Positions 1 through 6,156 of a stretch of 10,819 nt of DNA are shown here, one piece after another. Every line of letters begins with the position of its first letter. Within the stretch, counting starts at the first letter, position 1. The stretch lies in assembly GCA_002412425.1 (NCBI GenBank), contig DHVB01000001.1:1-10819 (forward strand), in the 5' to 3' direction. The translations under genes were made by a program, and so were the position numbers. The stretch comes from Bacteroidales bacterium UBA5219. GTDB lineage: Bacteria; Bacteroidota; Bacteroidia; Bacteroidales; ML635J-15. The notes beneath the pieces were generated by a model. The model ran no database searches, had not been told where the DNA came from, and saw only the letters and a list, made by a program, of their open reading frames with translations.

Positions 1-163
1 CTGCATTAGCTTTTAAAGCTTGTCTTTCCATATACTTTTCAACCATCGTCCTAGTATCCTTTTCTATGTTTTTACAAGCAATGTTACTAGGTGCTTGTAT
101 AGCCTGAGCCATTGCAAACGATGCAAGAGCAACAAAAGCCATTAAAATTGTAAATTTTTTCAT
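1..163 (-). CDS. Secreted protein of unknown function, N-terminal fragment
   Basis: A minus-strand reading frame opens at the ATG on 163-161 and stays open to the window edge, so only about 54 residues are visible. The first 20 residues form a clear Sec signal peptide: a Lys-Lys start, a hydrophobic core (roughly residues 5-17) and a likely signal peptidase I site after AMA, just before Gln20. The mature part contains a single Cys and a charged stretch around KNIEKDTRTMVEKYM that looks helical. The Cys is not in a lipobox position, so a lipoprotein is unlikely. A good promoter match lies 69-98 bases upstream. I do not recognise the family, and most of the gene lies outside the window. The product is probably exported to the periplasm or beyond. 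Confidence is good that this is a real gene, low for anything about function. Confidence 0.75.
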   Translation of the reverse strand, partial: MKKFTILMAFVALASFAMAQAIQAPSNIACKNIEKDTRTMVEKYMERQALKANA

Positions 164-231
164 AATTTTAAAATTTAAATTAATACTTATTTTATTTTCT
201 TATTCATTACAATATTAAAAAATATCAATTA

Positions 232-261
232 CAAAAATAATGTTTTTTTTTTATATACAAA
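232..261 (-). promoter_or_regulatory. Bacteroidota-type promoter for the secreted-protein gene
   Basis: Read on the minus strand, TTTG (261-258) is followed after 18 bases by TATTTTTG (239-232). This fits the Bacteroidetes pattern TTG-N17-23-TAnnTTTG. Transcription would start near 225, giving a leader of about 60 bases before the ATG at 163. The -33 part overlaps the last codons of the glycosyltransferase gene. It is the best-spaced promoter candidate in the window, but the assignment is by motif only. Confidence 0.5.
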
Positions 262-1012
262 AATTTTTATGCTTTTTTTTCAAAAAAAACTCGAAAACTT
301 TAACAAAACTCGCATAAGCGCTAGTTTTTGCCAATAAAAATCCTCGTTTCCCATCTAGAAAACCAAGTTTTATAATATACATAGATATAAATTTATAAAT
401 TGGCTTTAAATAAAGCATAAGATATCCATAATTTTTTCCATTTTCAAAATCTTTTTGTGCCATTAATTTTGCATATTTAATAGTTTTTTGCTTATGAATT
501 TCTTTGCTTTCGTAAGTAAAATGCAACAAATTTCCTTTTAAAAAACATTTTTTTGGAGGCTGAGAAAACACAATTTTCTCGTGTATTTTCCCTTCCCATT
601 TTCCATAATTTTTATTCCAAATTCTATATTTTTTATCGGGATACCAACCACCAAACCTAATTGGTTTTCCACAATAATGATTTAAAAGATTAAACCCATA
701 AAATTCATTTTCTCCAAATTCAATTTTTTCAATAGACGAACGTAATTTTTCAGAAATAACCTCATCTGCATCTATAGATAATATATAATCATATTTTGCA
801 AAAGAGTTACCATAATTTTTTTGAGAGCTATAATCATCAAAATCTCTTACAAAAAATTTAACATTATATTGTTTACAAATCTCTTCTGTTTTATCTGTTG
901 AACCTGAATCAACAACAACAATGTCATCGGTTAAAGTTTGTAAAGAATGTAAACATTTGCCTATGTTTTTTTCTTCGTTAAGAGTAATTATAACTGCACT
1001 TAGTTTTAGCAT
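251..1012 (-). CDS. Family 2 glycosyltransferase, WaaE/LgtF-like
   Basis: This is a complete 253-residue GT-A fold glycosyltransferase. The N-terminus carries the nucleotide-sugar binding strand (SAVIITLNEEKNIG, residues 5-18), then VVVDSGSTDKT (residues 32-42) and the metal-binding DxD as DADE (81-84). The middle contains GGWYPDKKYR (121-130) and the GKIHE segment (141-145), typical of the beta-1,4-glucosyltransferase group that includes WaaE/KdtX and LgtF. The C-terminal third (about 200-245) is rich in hydrophobic and basic residues and probably rests on the inner membrane. Such enzymes add sugars to lipopolysaccharide core or related glycans; the exact sugar and acceptor cannot be read from the sequence. 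The length is normal for the family. It starts at ATG 1012-1010 and ends with TAA at 251. The same-strand secreted-protein gene begins 87 bases downstream and seems to have its own promoter. Confidence 0.88.
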   Translation of the reverse strand: MLKLSAVIITLNEEKNIGKCLHSLQTLTDDIVVVDSGSTDKTEEICKQYNVKFFVRDFDDYSSQKNYGNSFAKYDYILSIDADEVISEKLRSSIEKIEFGENEFYGFNLLNHYCGKPIRFGGWYPDKKYRIWNKNYGKWEGKIHEKIVFSQPPKKCFLKGNLLHFTYESKEIHKQKTIKYAKLMAQKDFENGKNYGYLMLYLKPIYKFISMYIIKLGFLDGKRGFLLAKTSAYASFVKVFEFFLKKKHKNFCI

Positions 1013-1037
1013 TTTTTACTTCAAAAATTTTATTTTA

Positions 1038-1045
1038 CAAAAATA
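1038..1045 (-). promoter_or_regulatory. Possible -7 element for the glycosyltransferase gene
   Basis: TATTTTTG on the minus strand matches TAnnTTTG and lies 25 bases before the ATG at 1012, which would leave a short leader. No TTG occurs 17-23 bases further upstream, so only half of the promoter is seen. In DNA this AT-rich the 8-mer is expected by chance about once per one to two kilobases per strand. Confidence 0.3.
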
Positions 1046-1070
1046 ATAATCTAAATAAAATAAAAAAAAT

Positions 1071-1148
1071 TTACATTTATATAATTAAAGCTAAGCACAT
1101 ATTTTTTATGCTATTTGCTCAAAAATTTCGACCTTTTGAACTTTAAAA
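1071..1148 (+). repeat. Long direct repeat, left copy
   Basis: These 78 bases match 1449-1526 with only four mismatches and no gaps, a constant offset of 378 bases. The weaker A/T-rich similarity extends a few bases each way (about 1062-1150 and 1438-1529). The core reads TTACATTTATATAATTAAAG and continues through a conserved ATGCTATTTGCTC. The two copies bracket the G+C-rich repeat block exactly. It has no obvious coding capacity. Confidence 0.9.
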
Positions 1149-1214
1149 CTTTCAGCTGTCGTGTCCTATAGACAAACTTTTGATAAAGTGATGAAAGTTA
1201 ATTTGCCACTGCCA

Positions 1215-1296
1215 ACACCCTAGATGCTCGCTCAAACACCCCAGATGCTCGCTCAAACACCCCAGATGCTCGCTCAAACACCCCAGATGCTCGCTC
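1215..1296 (+). repeat. 21-bp tandem repeat array
   Basis: Four consecutive units start at 1215, 1236, 1257 and 1278; the last is cut to 19 bases where it runs into the inverted repeat. The unit is ACACCCCAGATGCTCGCTCA plus one A. The first copy has a single C-to-T change and the rest are identical. The GCTCGCTC part is complementary to the GAGCGAGC part of the 26-bp array to the right, so the two arrays could pair with each other in single-stranded DNA or RNA. Confidence 0.92.
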
Positions 1297-1353
1297 GGAT
1301 TTGCAATCCGAGTGCATGGTAATGTTACACTCGGATTGCAAATCCGAGCGAGC
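1289..1353. repeat. Perfect 26-bp inverted repeat with 13-base loop
   Basis: The left arm (1289-1314) and right arm (1328-1353) are perfectly complementary over 26 bases, with a 13-base spacer at 1315-1327. Beyond a short unpaired bulge, CCCC at 1281-1284 can also pair with GGGG at 1354-1357. Each arm contains a smaller hairpin (CTCGGATT, a three-base loop, AATCCGAG). The stem is G+C-rich and very stable. It is not followed by a T-run on either side, so it is not a typical intrinsic terminator. Confidence 0.93.
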
Positions 1354-1433
1354 GGGGAGGATTACAAATCCGAGCGAGCGGGGAGGATTGCAAATCCGAG
1401 CGAGCGGGGAGGATTACAAATCCGAGCGAGCGG
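1341..1433 (+). repeat. 26-bp tandem repeat array
   Basis: Three full units begin at 1341, 1367 and 1393, followed by a 15-base partial unit at 1419-1433. The unit starts AATCCGAGCGAGCGGGGAGG and ends ATTACA or ATTGCA; that one variable base alternates A, G, A. Each junction forms a small palindrome (GGATT, three bases, AATCC). The unit is more than half G+C. The first unit overlaps the right arm of the inverted repeat, so the array seems to have grown from that arm. Confidence 0.92.
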
Positions 1434-1448
1434 AGAAAATAAAAAATT

Positions 1449-1526
1449 TTACATTTATATAATTAAAGCTAAGCATATATTTTTTATGCTATTTGCTCAA
1501 AAAATTCGACTTTATGAACTTTAAAA
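1449..1526 (+). repeat. Long direct repeat, right copy
   Basis: This is the partner of 1071-1148, with 74 of 78 positions identical. It abuts the end of the 26-bp array and is followed by a further small direct repeat: the 14 bases AACTTTAAAAACTT occur at 1517-1530 and again at 1535-1548. Confidence 0.9.
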
Positions 1527-1602
1527 ACTTTACTAACTTTAAAAACTTATTTTGTAATTTAAACAACATAAAAAAAAATTTTTTTTTTACATCTATAATA
1601 AG

Positions 1603-1610
1603 TATTTTTG
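1603..1610 (+). promoter_or_regulatory. Probable -7 element of the lysine fermentation operon
   Basis: TATTTTTG matches TAnnTTTG and lies 34 bases before the atoD start codon. That puts the likely transcription start near 1617 with a leader of under 30 bases. The expected -33 TTG is absent; a homopolymeric A/T tract (1571-1588) fills that place. Position relative to the first gene of the cluster makes it more credible than a random match. Confidence 0.42.
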
Positions 1611-1644
1611 GAAAAATTTTAAAAAAACATAAAAATACGAAATT

Positions 1645-2292
1645 ATGAATAAAATTATCACTGTTGAAGAAGCCGTTAAAAAGATAAATGATGGTATGAC
1701 AATAATGATAGGTGGTTTTTTAGCTGCTGGTTCTCCCCATGCAATAATTAAAGGATTAGTTGAAAAAAACGTAAAAAACTTAACTCTCATTGTTAACGAC
1801 ACTGGTTTTGCAGATAAAGGAATTGGTTTATTAATATCCAATCGTCAAGTTAAAAAAGTAATTGCTTCGCATATTGGTACAAATACTGCTACTTTAGAGC
1901 AATTTAATAATAAAGAATTGGAAATTGAATTTGTTCCACAAGGTACTTTAGCAGAACGTGTTAGATGTGGCGGTGCTGGTTTGGGTGGTGTGCTTACTCC
2001 AACAGGTTTAGGTACTGTTGTAGAAGAAGGCAAACAAGTTATAAATGTAAATGGCAAAGATTATTTACTAGAAACTGCTTTACGTGCTGACGTTGCTCTA
2101 ATTGGAGCAAGCATTGCCGATGAAAGTGGAAACTTGTATTACAAAGGTACTACTCAAAACTTTAATCCGCTTATGGCAACAGCTGCAGACCTTGTAATTG
2201 CTGAGACTAAAGAAATGGTAAAAATCGGCGAAATTGCAATGGAAAATGTTCATACTCCTGCTTTATTCGTTGATTATATTGTAAAATCTTAA
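1645..2292 (+). CDS. atoD: Acetoacetate/butyrate CoA-transferase, alpha subunit
   Basis: The 215-residue product matches the AtoD-type alpha subunit of class I CoA-transferases in length and motifs: GGFLAAGSPH (residues 23-32), the SHIGTN segment (75-80), VPQGTLAERVRCGGAG (98-112) and LTPTGLGTVVEEGK (117-130). With AtoA it would exchange CoA between butyryl-CoA and acetoacetate, releasing butyrate and regenerating acetoacetyl-CoA, the last step of lysine fermentation. In this family the catalytic glutamate that forms the covalent CoA ester lies in the beta subunit. AtoD therefore needs a partner, and none is encoded in this window. It is the first gene of the cluster; kal follows after 12 bases. 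The ATG at 1645 follows an A-rich leader without a Shine-Dalgarno. The acid specificity is inferred from the neighbours. Confidence 0.92.
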   Translation: MNKIITVEEAVKKINDGMTIMIGGFLAAGSPHAIIKGLVEKNVKNLTLIVNDTGFADKGIGLLISNRQVKKVIASHIGTNTATLEQFNNKELEIEFVPQGTLAERVRCGGAGLGGVLTPTGLGTVVEEGKQVINVNGKDYLLETALRADVALIGASIADESGNLYYKGTTQNFNPLMATAADLVIAETKEMVKIGEIAMENVHTPALFVDYIVKS

Positions 2293-2304
2293 AAAAAAGA
2301 AAAT

Positions 2305-2697
2305 ATGAAAACTACATCTATGATTAGACTAAGAATGGGCACAAACGATGCTCATTATGGTGGAAATTTAGTTGACGGAGCAAAAATGCTTCAACTATTT
2401 GGAGATGTTGCGACTGAACTATTAATTATTAATGATGGTGACGAAGGTTTGTTTGTTGCTTATGACAATATAGAATTTTTAGCTCCTGTTTATGCTGGCG
2501 ATTTTATCGAAGCAACTGGCGAAATAGTTAGCCAAGGAAACAGTTCTAGAAAAATGGTTTTTGAAGCAAAAAAAGTTATCAAACCTCGCACAGATATTAG
2601 TGCTTCTGCTGCTGACTTTTTAGAAGAACCTATAGTGGTTTGTCGTGCTAGCGGAACTTGTGTTGTTCCAAAAAATTGTCAAAGAAAAAATAAATAA
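2305..2697 (+). CDS. kal: 3-aminobutyryl-CoA ammonia lyase
   Basis: This is a 130-residue single-domain protein of the hotdog-fold type. It carries DAHYGGNLVDGA (residues 15-26), LFGDVATELL (31-40) and FLAPVYAGDFIEA (58-70), as expected for Kal (EC 4.3.1.14). Kal eliminates ammonia from L-3-aminobutyryl-CoA to give crotonyl-CoA. The length is normal and the last few residues are basic. The first ATG is used here; Met6 (MIRLRMG) is an alternative start that would remove only five residues. The gene lies 12 bases after atoD and 6 bases before kce, whose product makes its substrate, so co-transcription and probably coupled translation are likely. The assignment rests on both motifs and context; alone, a small hotdog protein would be less certain. 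Confidence 0.9.
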   Translation: MKTTSMIRLRMGTNDAHYGGNLVDGAKMLQLFGDVATELLIINDGDEGLFVAYDNIEFLAPVYAGDFIEATGEIVSQGNSSRKMVFEAKKVIKPRTDISASAADFLEEPIVVCRASGTCVVPKNCQRKNK

Positions 2698-2703
2698 ATT
2701 ATT

Positions 2704-3528
2704 ATGGATAAATTAATTATTACAGCAGCAATATGTGGTGCAGAGGTTACAAAAGAACATAACCCAGCTGTTCCATATACTGTTGAAGAAATTGTTAGAG
2801 AAGCAAAATCGGCGGTTGATGCTGGAGCAGCTATTGTTCACCTTCACGTTCGCGAAGACGACGGCACTCCAACTCAAAGCAAAGCAAGATTTAAAGAAAA
2901 TATAGACGCTATTTTAAAAGCATGTCCAGAAGTAATTCTTATTCCATCAACTGGTGGAGCTGTTGGCATGTCGCCTGAAGAAAGACTTCAACCAACCGAA
3001 TTGCCAATAGAAATGGCTACTTTAGATTGTGGCACATTAAATTTCGGCGACGAAGTGTTTGAAAATACTCTTCCAATGATGAGAGCTTTTGGAAAAAGAA
3101 TGATAGAAAGAAATATTAAGCCAGAATACGAATGTTTTGAAATGGGACACGTAGAAGCGGTTCTTGATATGGTTAGAAAACAACAATCGCCTGGTGCACC
3201 TTTACATTTTAACTTTGTACTTGGCGTTCCAGGTGCAGCAAAAGCAACTATCAACAACTTAGTATGGATGGTAAATGCTATTCCACAAGGTTCAACTTGG
3301 TGTGCTACCGGAGTAGGAAGACACGAGTTTCCTTTAGCAGCTCATGCAATTGCAATGGGTGGACATGTAAGAGTTGGCTTCGAAGATAATCTTTACCTTG
3401 AAAGAGGAGTTTTAGCAAAATCAAATGGCGAATTAGTTGCTAAAGTTGTAAGAATGGCTAAAGAATTAGGACGTGAAGTTGCTAATTTTGCCGAAGCAAG
3501 AGAAATTTTAGGTTTAAAACAAAAATAA
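2704..3528 (+). CDS. kce: 3-keto-5-aminohexanoate cleavage enzyme
   Basis: The 274-residue product is a TIM-barrel protein of the Kce/BKACE family (EC 2.3.1.247). It condenses 5-amino-3-oxohexanoate with acetyl-CoA and cleaves it into L-3-aminobutyryl-CoA and acetoacetate. The zinc ligands are visible as HLH at His46 and His48, with the third ligand as Glu227 in GFEDN. Other residues reported as important in the Cloacimonas enzyme also have matches: Glu14, Ser82, Arg223 and Asp228 (the last ones shifted by three positions). The length is normal. BKACE enzymes use various beta-keto acids, but the flanking kal and kdd make the lysine intermediate the clear substrate. The gene starts 6 bases after kal and is followed by kdd after 22 bases. 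Confidence 0.95.
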   Translation: MDKLIITAAICGAEVTKEHNPAVPYTVEEIVREAKSAVDAGAAIVHLHVREDDGTPTQSKARFKENIDAILKACPEVILIPSTGGAVGMSPEERLQPTELPIEMATLDCGTLNFGDEVFENTLPMMRAFGKRMIERNIKPEYECFEMGHVEAVLDMVRKQQSPGAPLHFNFVLGVPGAAKATINNLVWMVNAIPQGSTWCATGVGRHEFPLAAHAIAMGGHVRVGFEDNLYLERGVLAKSNGELVAKVVRMAKELGREVANFAEAREILGLKQK

Positions 3529-3550
3529 ATTTTAATTAATTTTTAAATAT

Positions 3551-4594
3551 ATGCAAAAAAAAGGAAATAAATATGGCTTACATAGAGTAATTGAGCCAAT
3601 AGGAGTATTGCCACAACCAGCAAAAAAAGTAAATAATAATATGGACGAAATATGGGATAACGAAATCCTAATTGATGTTCAAACTTTAAACGTTGACTCT
3701 GCAAGCTTTACTCAAATTAAAGAACAAGCAGGTGGCGACAAAGCCAAAATTGCAGAAATAATGCTTGATATAGTTGCTAAACAAGGTAAACACCGCAATC
3801 CTGTAACAGGTTCGGGTGGTATGTTACTTGGAACAGTTGAAAAAATTGGAGATGCACTAAAAGACAAAATTGACCTTAAAGTTGGCGATAAAATTGCAAC
3901 TTTAGTTTCTCTTTCTTTAACTCCACTTAGAATTGATAAAATTAAAGAAATACGTCCTGATATTGACCAAGTTGACATAGACGGAAAAGCAATTTTATTT
4001 GAAAGTGGTATTTACGCAAAAATTCCTAATGATATGCCAGAAGGTTTAGCTCTTTCTGCTCTTGACGTTGCAGGCGCTCCTGCTCAAGTTGCTAAATTAG
4101 TAAAACCCGGAGATACAGTATTAATCATAGGTGCTGGCGGAAAATCTGGAATGCTTTGCTGCTACGAAGCTAAAAAACGTGCAGGCGTAACTGGTAAAGT
4201 TATAGGCATAGGACATAGCGAAAGAAGTACAAAACGTATTATGGACTTAGGTCTTTGCGACCATGTATTTTCAGCAGATGCAACACAACCAGTTCCTATT
4301 TTAGAAAAAATTGAAGAACTTACTAAAGGCGAAATGTGCGATGTAACAATCAATAACGTGAATATTGAAGATACTGAAATGACAAGTATTCTTTGCACAA
4401 AAAATAGCGGAACAGTTTATTTCTTCTCAATGGCAACATCATTTACAAAAGCAGCTCTTGGAGCAGAAGGTGTTGGAAGTGATGTTACAATGATTGTAGG
4501 AAACGGCTACACCAAAGGTCATGCTGAAATTACTTTGCAAATTTTAAGAGAAAGCGAAAAACTAAGAAAAGTTTTCAACGAATTGTACGCTTAA
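3551..4594 (+). CDS. kdd: 3,5-diaminohexanoate dehydrogenase
   Basis: The 347-residue product fits L-erythro-3,5-diaminohexanoate dehydrogenase (EC 1.4.1.11), which uses NAD+ to deaminate the C3 amino group and gives 5-amino-3-oxohexanoate. The N-terminus (KKGNKYGLHRVIEPIGVLPQ, residues 3-22) is characteristic of the family. A dinucleotide-binding Rossmann motif, IIGAGGKSG, lies at 192-200 and is followed by the second strand GKVIGIGHSERS (about 215-226). The layout resembles medium-chain dehydrogenases, but I see no structural zinc cysteine cluster. The first Met is preferred over Met31 because the conserved start region lies before Met31. The gene is 22 bases after kce and 76 bases before kamA. 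Its substrate would come from KamDE, which is not in the window. Confidence 0.94.
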   Translation: MQKKGNKYGLHRVIEPIGVLPQPAKKVNNNMDEIWDNEILIDVQTLNVDSASFTQIKEQAGGDKAKIAEIMLDIVAKQGKHRNPVTGSGGMLLGTVEKIGDALKDKIDLKVGDKIATLVSLSLTPLRIDKIKEIRPDIDQVDIDGKAILFESGIYAKIPNDMPEGLALSALDVAGAPAQVAKLVKPGDTVLIIGAGGKSGMLCCYEAKKRAGVTGKVIGIGHSERSTKRIMDLGLCDHVFSADATQPVPILEKIEELTKGEMCDVTINNVNIEDTEMTSILCTKNSGTVYFFSMATSFTKAALGAEGVGSDVTMIVGNGYTKGHAEITLQILRESEKLRKVFNELYA

Positions 4595-4619
4595 TAGATG
4601 ATAAAATATTAAAATACAA

Positions 4620-4627
4620 TAACTTTG
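4620..4627 (+). promoter_or_regulatory. Possible internal promoter before kamA
   Basis: TAACTTTG fits TAnnTTTG and sits 44 bases upstream of the kamA start, in a 76-base gap that is wide for this otherwise compact cluster. No TTG occurs at the -33 spacing. It could give kamA its own transcript, but the motif alone is weak evidence. Confidence 0.27.
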
Positions 4628-4670
4628 GCACAAATCAGTGTCTAATATAAGACATAAAAATTAAAATAAA

Positions 4671-5906
4671 ATGAACGAAGGAAGAAAAAAAATGTTTCCA
4701 AACGCAACAGATGAACAATGGAACGATTGGAAATGGCAGGTGAAAAACCGAATCGAAACTTTAGACGAGTTAAAAAAACATATTAAACTCACTAAAGAAG
4801 AAGAAGAAGGTGTTGCCAAGTCTTTAAAAACATTAAGAATGGCAATCACACCGTATTATTTAAGTTTAATTGATCCAAAAGATAAAAATTGCCCTGTACG
4901 CAGGCAAGCAATTCCGACAGGAGCTGAAACTCATCAGTCTGCTGCTGATTTGCTTGATCCATTAAGCGAAGATGAAGATTCTCCTGTTCCTGGTTTAACA
5001 CACCGCTATCCCGACAGAGTTTTATTTTTGATTACTGATATGTGCTCAATGTATTGCAGGCATTGCACTCGTCGTCGTTTTGCTGGACAAACAGATAAGG
5101 CTAGCCCAAACGATAGAATTCAACAAGGTATCGACTATATCGCAAGAACACCACAAGTAAGAGACGTGCTTCTTTCTGGTGGCGATGCTTTAATGGTTTC
5201 AGACAAAATGCTTGAATCTATAATTCAACGTTTAAGAGAAATTCCTCATGTTGAAATTATTAGAATAGGAACTAGAACTCCTGTTGTTTGTCCTCAAAGA
5301 ATTACAGACGATTTGGTGAATATGCTAAAAAAATATCATCCAATTTGGCTAAACACTCATTTTAACCACTCAAAAGAAATTACTGCAGAATCTGCTGAAG
5401 CTTGTGCTAAATTAGCAGATGCAGGAATTCCTTTAGGAAATCAATCCGTTTTGTTGCGTGGCGTTAACGATTGCGTTTACACAATGAAAGAATTAGTACA
5501 AAAATTGGTTAAAATTCGTGTTCGTCCTTATTACATATATCAATGCGACCTTTCTATGGGACTAGAACATTTTAGAACTCCAGTTTCTAAAGGAATAGAA
5601 ATTATTGAACATTTACGCGGACATACTTCTGGTTATGCTGTACCAACTTTTGTTGTTGATGCACCAGGTGGAGGAGGAAAAACTCCTGTTATGCCAACTT
5701 ATATAATTTCTCAAAGTCCAGGCAAAGTTGTTCTTAGAAATTTTGAAGGTGTTATTACAACATACACAGAACCAACAGATTACAAAGAAGAATGTTGTTG
5801 CAAAGATTGTAAAGAAAAAACTAAAAACGAAGGTGTTGCTTCATTATTAAGAGGCGAACAGCTTGCGTTAGAGCCTAAGGAGCTTGCTCGAAAAAAACGA
5901 TTCTAA
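4671..5906 (+). CDS. kamA: L-lysine 2,3-aminomutase
   Basis: This 411-residue radical SAM enzyme converts L-lysine to L-beta-lysine (EC 5.4.3.2), the first pathway step, using a [4Fe-4S] cluster, S-adenosylmethionine and PLP. The key residues fall at the same numbers as in the Clostridium subterminale enzyme. The cluster ligands are Cys125, Cys129 and Cys132 (CSMYCRHC). The substrate-binding residues are Asp293 and Asp330. The PLP lysine is Lys337 in the glycine-rich PGGGGK. The intersubunit zinc ligands correspond to Cys268, Cys375, Cys377 and Cys380. The C-terminal Cys-rich tail marks true LAM rather than EpmB-type enzymes, which are shorter. It starts at the first ATG (MNEGRKKMFP). The window from 5907 to 6156 then separates it from kamB by a repeat element. 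The enzyme is oxygen-sensitive, in keeping with an anaerobe. Confidence 0.97.
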   Translation: MNEGRKKMFPNATDEQWNDWKWQVKNRIETLDELKKHIKLTKEEEEGVAKSLKTLRMAITPYYLSLIDPKDKNCPVRRQAIPTGAETHQSAADLLDPLSEDEDSPVPGLTHRYPDRVLFLITDMCSMYCRHCTRRRFAGQTDKASPNDRIQQGIDYIARTPQVRDVLLSGGDALMVSDKMLESIIQRLREIPHVEIIRIGTRTPVVCPQRITDDLVNMLKKYHPIWLNTHFNHSKEITAESAEACAKLADAGIPLGNQSVLLRGVNDCVYTMKELVQKLVKIRVRPYYIYQCDLSMGLEHFRTPVSKGIEIIEHLRGHTSGYAVPTFVVDAPGGGGKTPVMPTYIISQSPGKVVLRNFEGVITTYTEPTDYKEECCCKDCKEKTKNEGVASLLRGEQLALEPKELARKKRF

Positions 5907-5914
5907 AATATAAC

Positions 5915-6054
5915 GGTGTTTCATAAGTGTCAAACTGCTACATTGAGTTAAAAGTTAAAAGCGATGCACTGAACGTAGTTGAAGTGTTAAAAGTCGAACC
6001 GAGTTTACGAGCTCACCGAAGGTAAAGTTTGCATTTGAACATTTCTGAGACACC
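5915..6054. repeat. 140-bp palindromic repeat element, MITE- or REP-like
   Basis: The element is bounded by 24-base imperfect inverted arms, 5915-5938 and 6031-6054. The outer ends are GGTGT and ACACC, and most arm positions pair if one or two single-base shifts are allowed. Inside are smaller dyads: CACT...AGTG at 5967-5986, GAG...CTC around 6001-6014, and three copies of GTTAAAA (from 5947, 5954 and 5986). The inner segments ACATTGAG, CACTGAACGTAGTTGAAGTG and CTCACCGAAGG look like dispersed repeats I recall from other Bacteroidota genomes; that resemblance is from memory. It contains no gene. It lies between kamA and kamB and is followed directly by eight T residues, so it may also act as a terminator. 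Confidence 0.7.
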
Positions 6055-6062
6055 TTTTTTTT
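6031..6062 (+). terminator. Possible terminator formed by the repeat element and T-run
   Basis: The right arm of the 140-bp element is followed immediately by TTTTTTTT (6055-6062). In an RNA leaving kamA, the two arms could pair across the whole element to give a long stem before the U-run. The loop would be large (about 92 bases) unless the internal dyads fold too, so termination efficiency is uncertain. Confidence 0.4.
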
Positions 6063-6123
6063 CGATATAGTTTGTTTTAAAATAATTATTTTCCAAGTAT
6101 TCCACAAATTCAAAATTTCTTAT

Positions 6124-6131
6124 TAATTTTG
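6124..6131 (+). promoter_or_regulatory. Possible promoter of kamBC
   Basis: TAATTTTG fits TAnnTTTG and lies 26 bases before the kamB start, after the terminator-like element. This is the same spacing to the start codon as for the glycosyltransferase and close to that for atoD. The -33 TTG is missing. A separate promoter would make sense if the repeat element blocks read-through from kamA. Confidence 0.35.
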
Positions 6132-6156
6132 GGCAATTATTTTTAAACACTAAAAA

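Larger units (their letters stand above)
1013..1644. other. Divergent intergenic region with nested repeats, no credible gene
   Basis: This 632-base gap separates the minus-strand glycosyltransferase from the plus-strand lysine cluster. It must hold both promoters. The central part (about 1205-1435) is far richer in G+C than anything around it and consists almost wholly of short repeats, described in separate entries. The stretch 1151-1214 between the left long repeat and the first tandem array is non-repetitive, and I recognise nothing in it. The tail 1530-1644 is A/T-rich and carries the probable promoter of atoD. Confidence 0.8.

Noticed and set aside
1151..1214. Possible insertion-sequence remnant between the left long repeat and the 21-bp array
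   Set aside because: There is a small near-palindrome (GTCCTATAGAC) but no terminal inverted repeats, target duplication or transposase piece.
1215..1433. CRISPR array
   Set aside because: The units are strictly tandem, with no unique spacers between them, two different unit lengths, and no cas genes nearby.
1312..1524. A 70-codon plus-strand reading frame across the repeats
   Set aside because: Its peptide is just the translation of the 26-bp tandem array (recurring LQIRASG and RIANPSERG) plus the AT-rich direct repeat. It has no leader signal, no recognisable domain, and its start lies in the hairpin loop.
2988..3257. Minus-strand reading frame inside kce
   Set aside because: It lies opposite a gene with all catalytic residues in place, and its translation shows no domain. 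It is a by-product of kce codon use.
4162..4398. Minus-strand reading frame inside kdd
   Set aside because: It lies opposite the Rossmann domain of kdd, has no leader or domain, and needs no separate explanation.
6055..6156. Cobalamin riboswitch before kamBC
   Set aside because: The gap is only about 100 AT-rich bases and contains no recognisable B12-box or multi-helix core.
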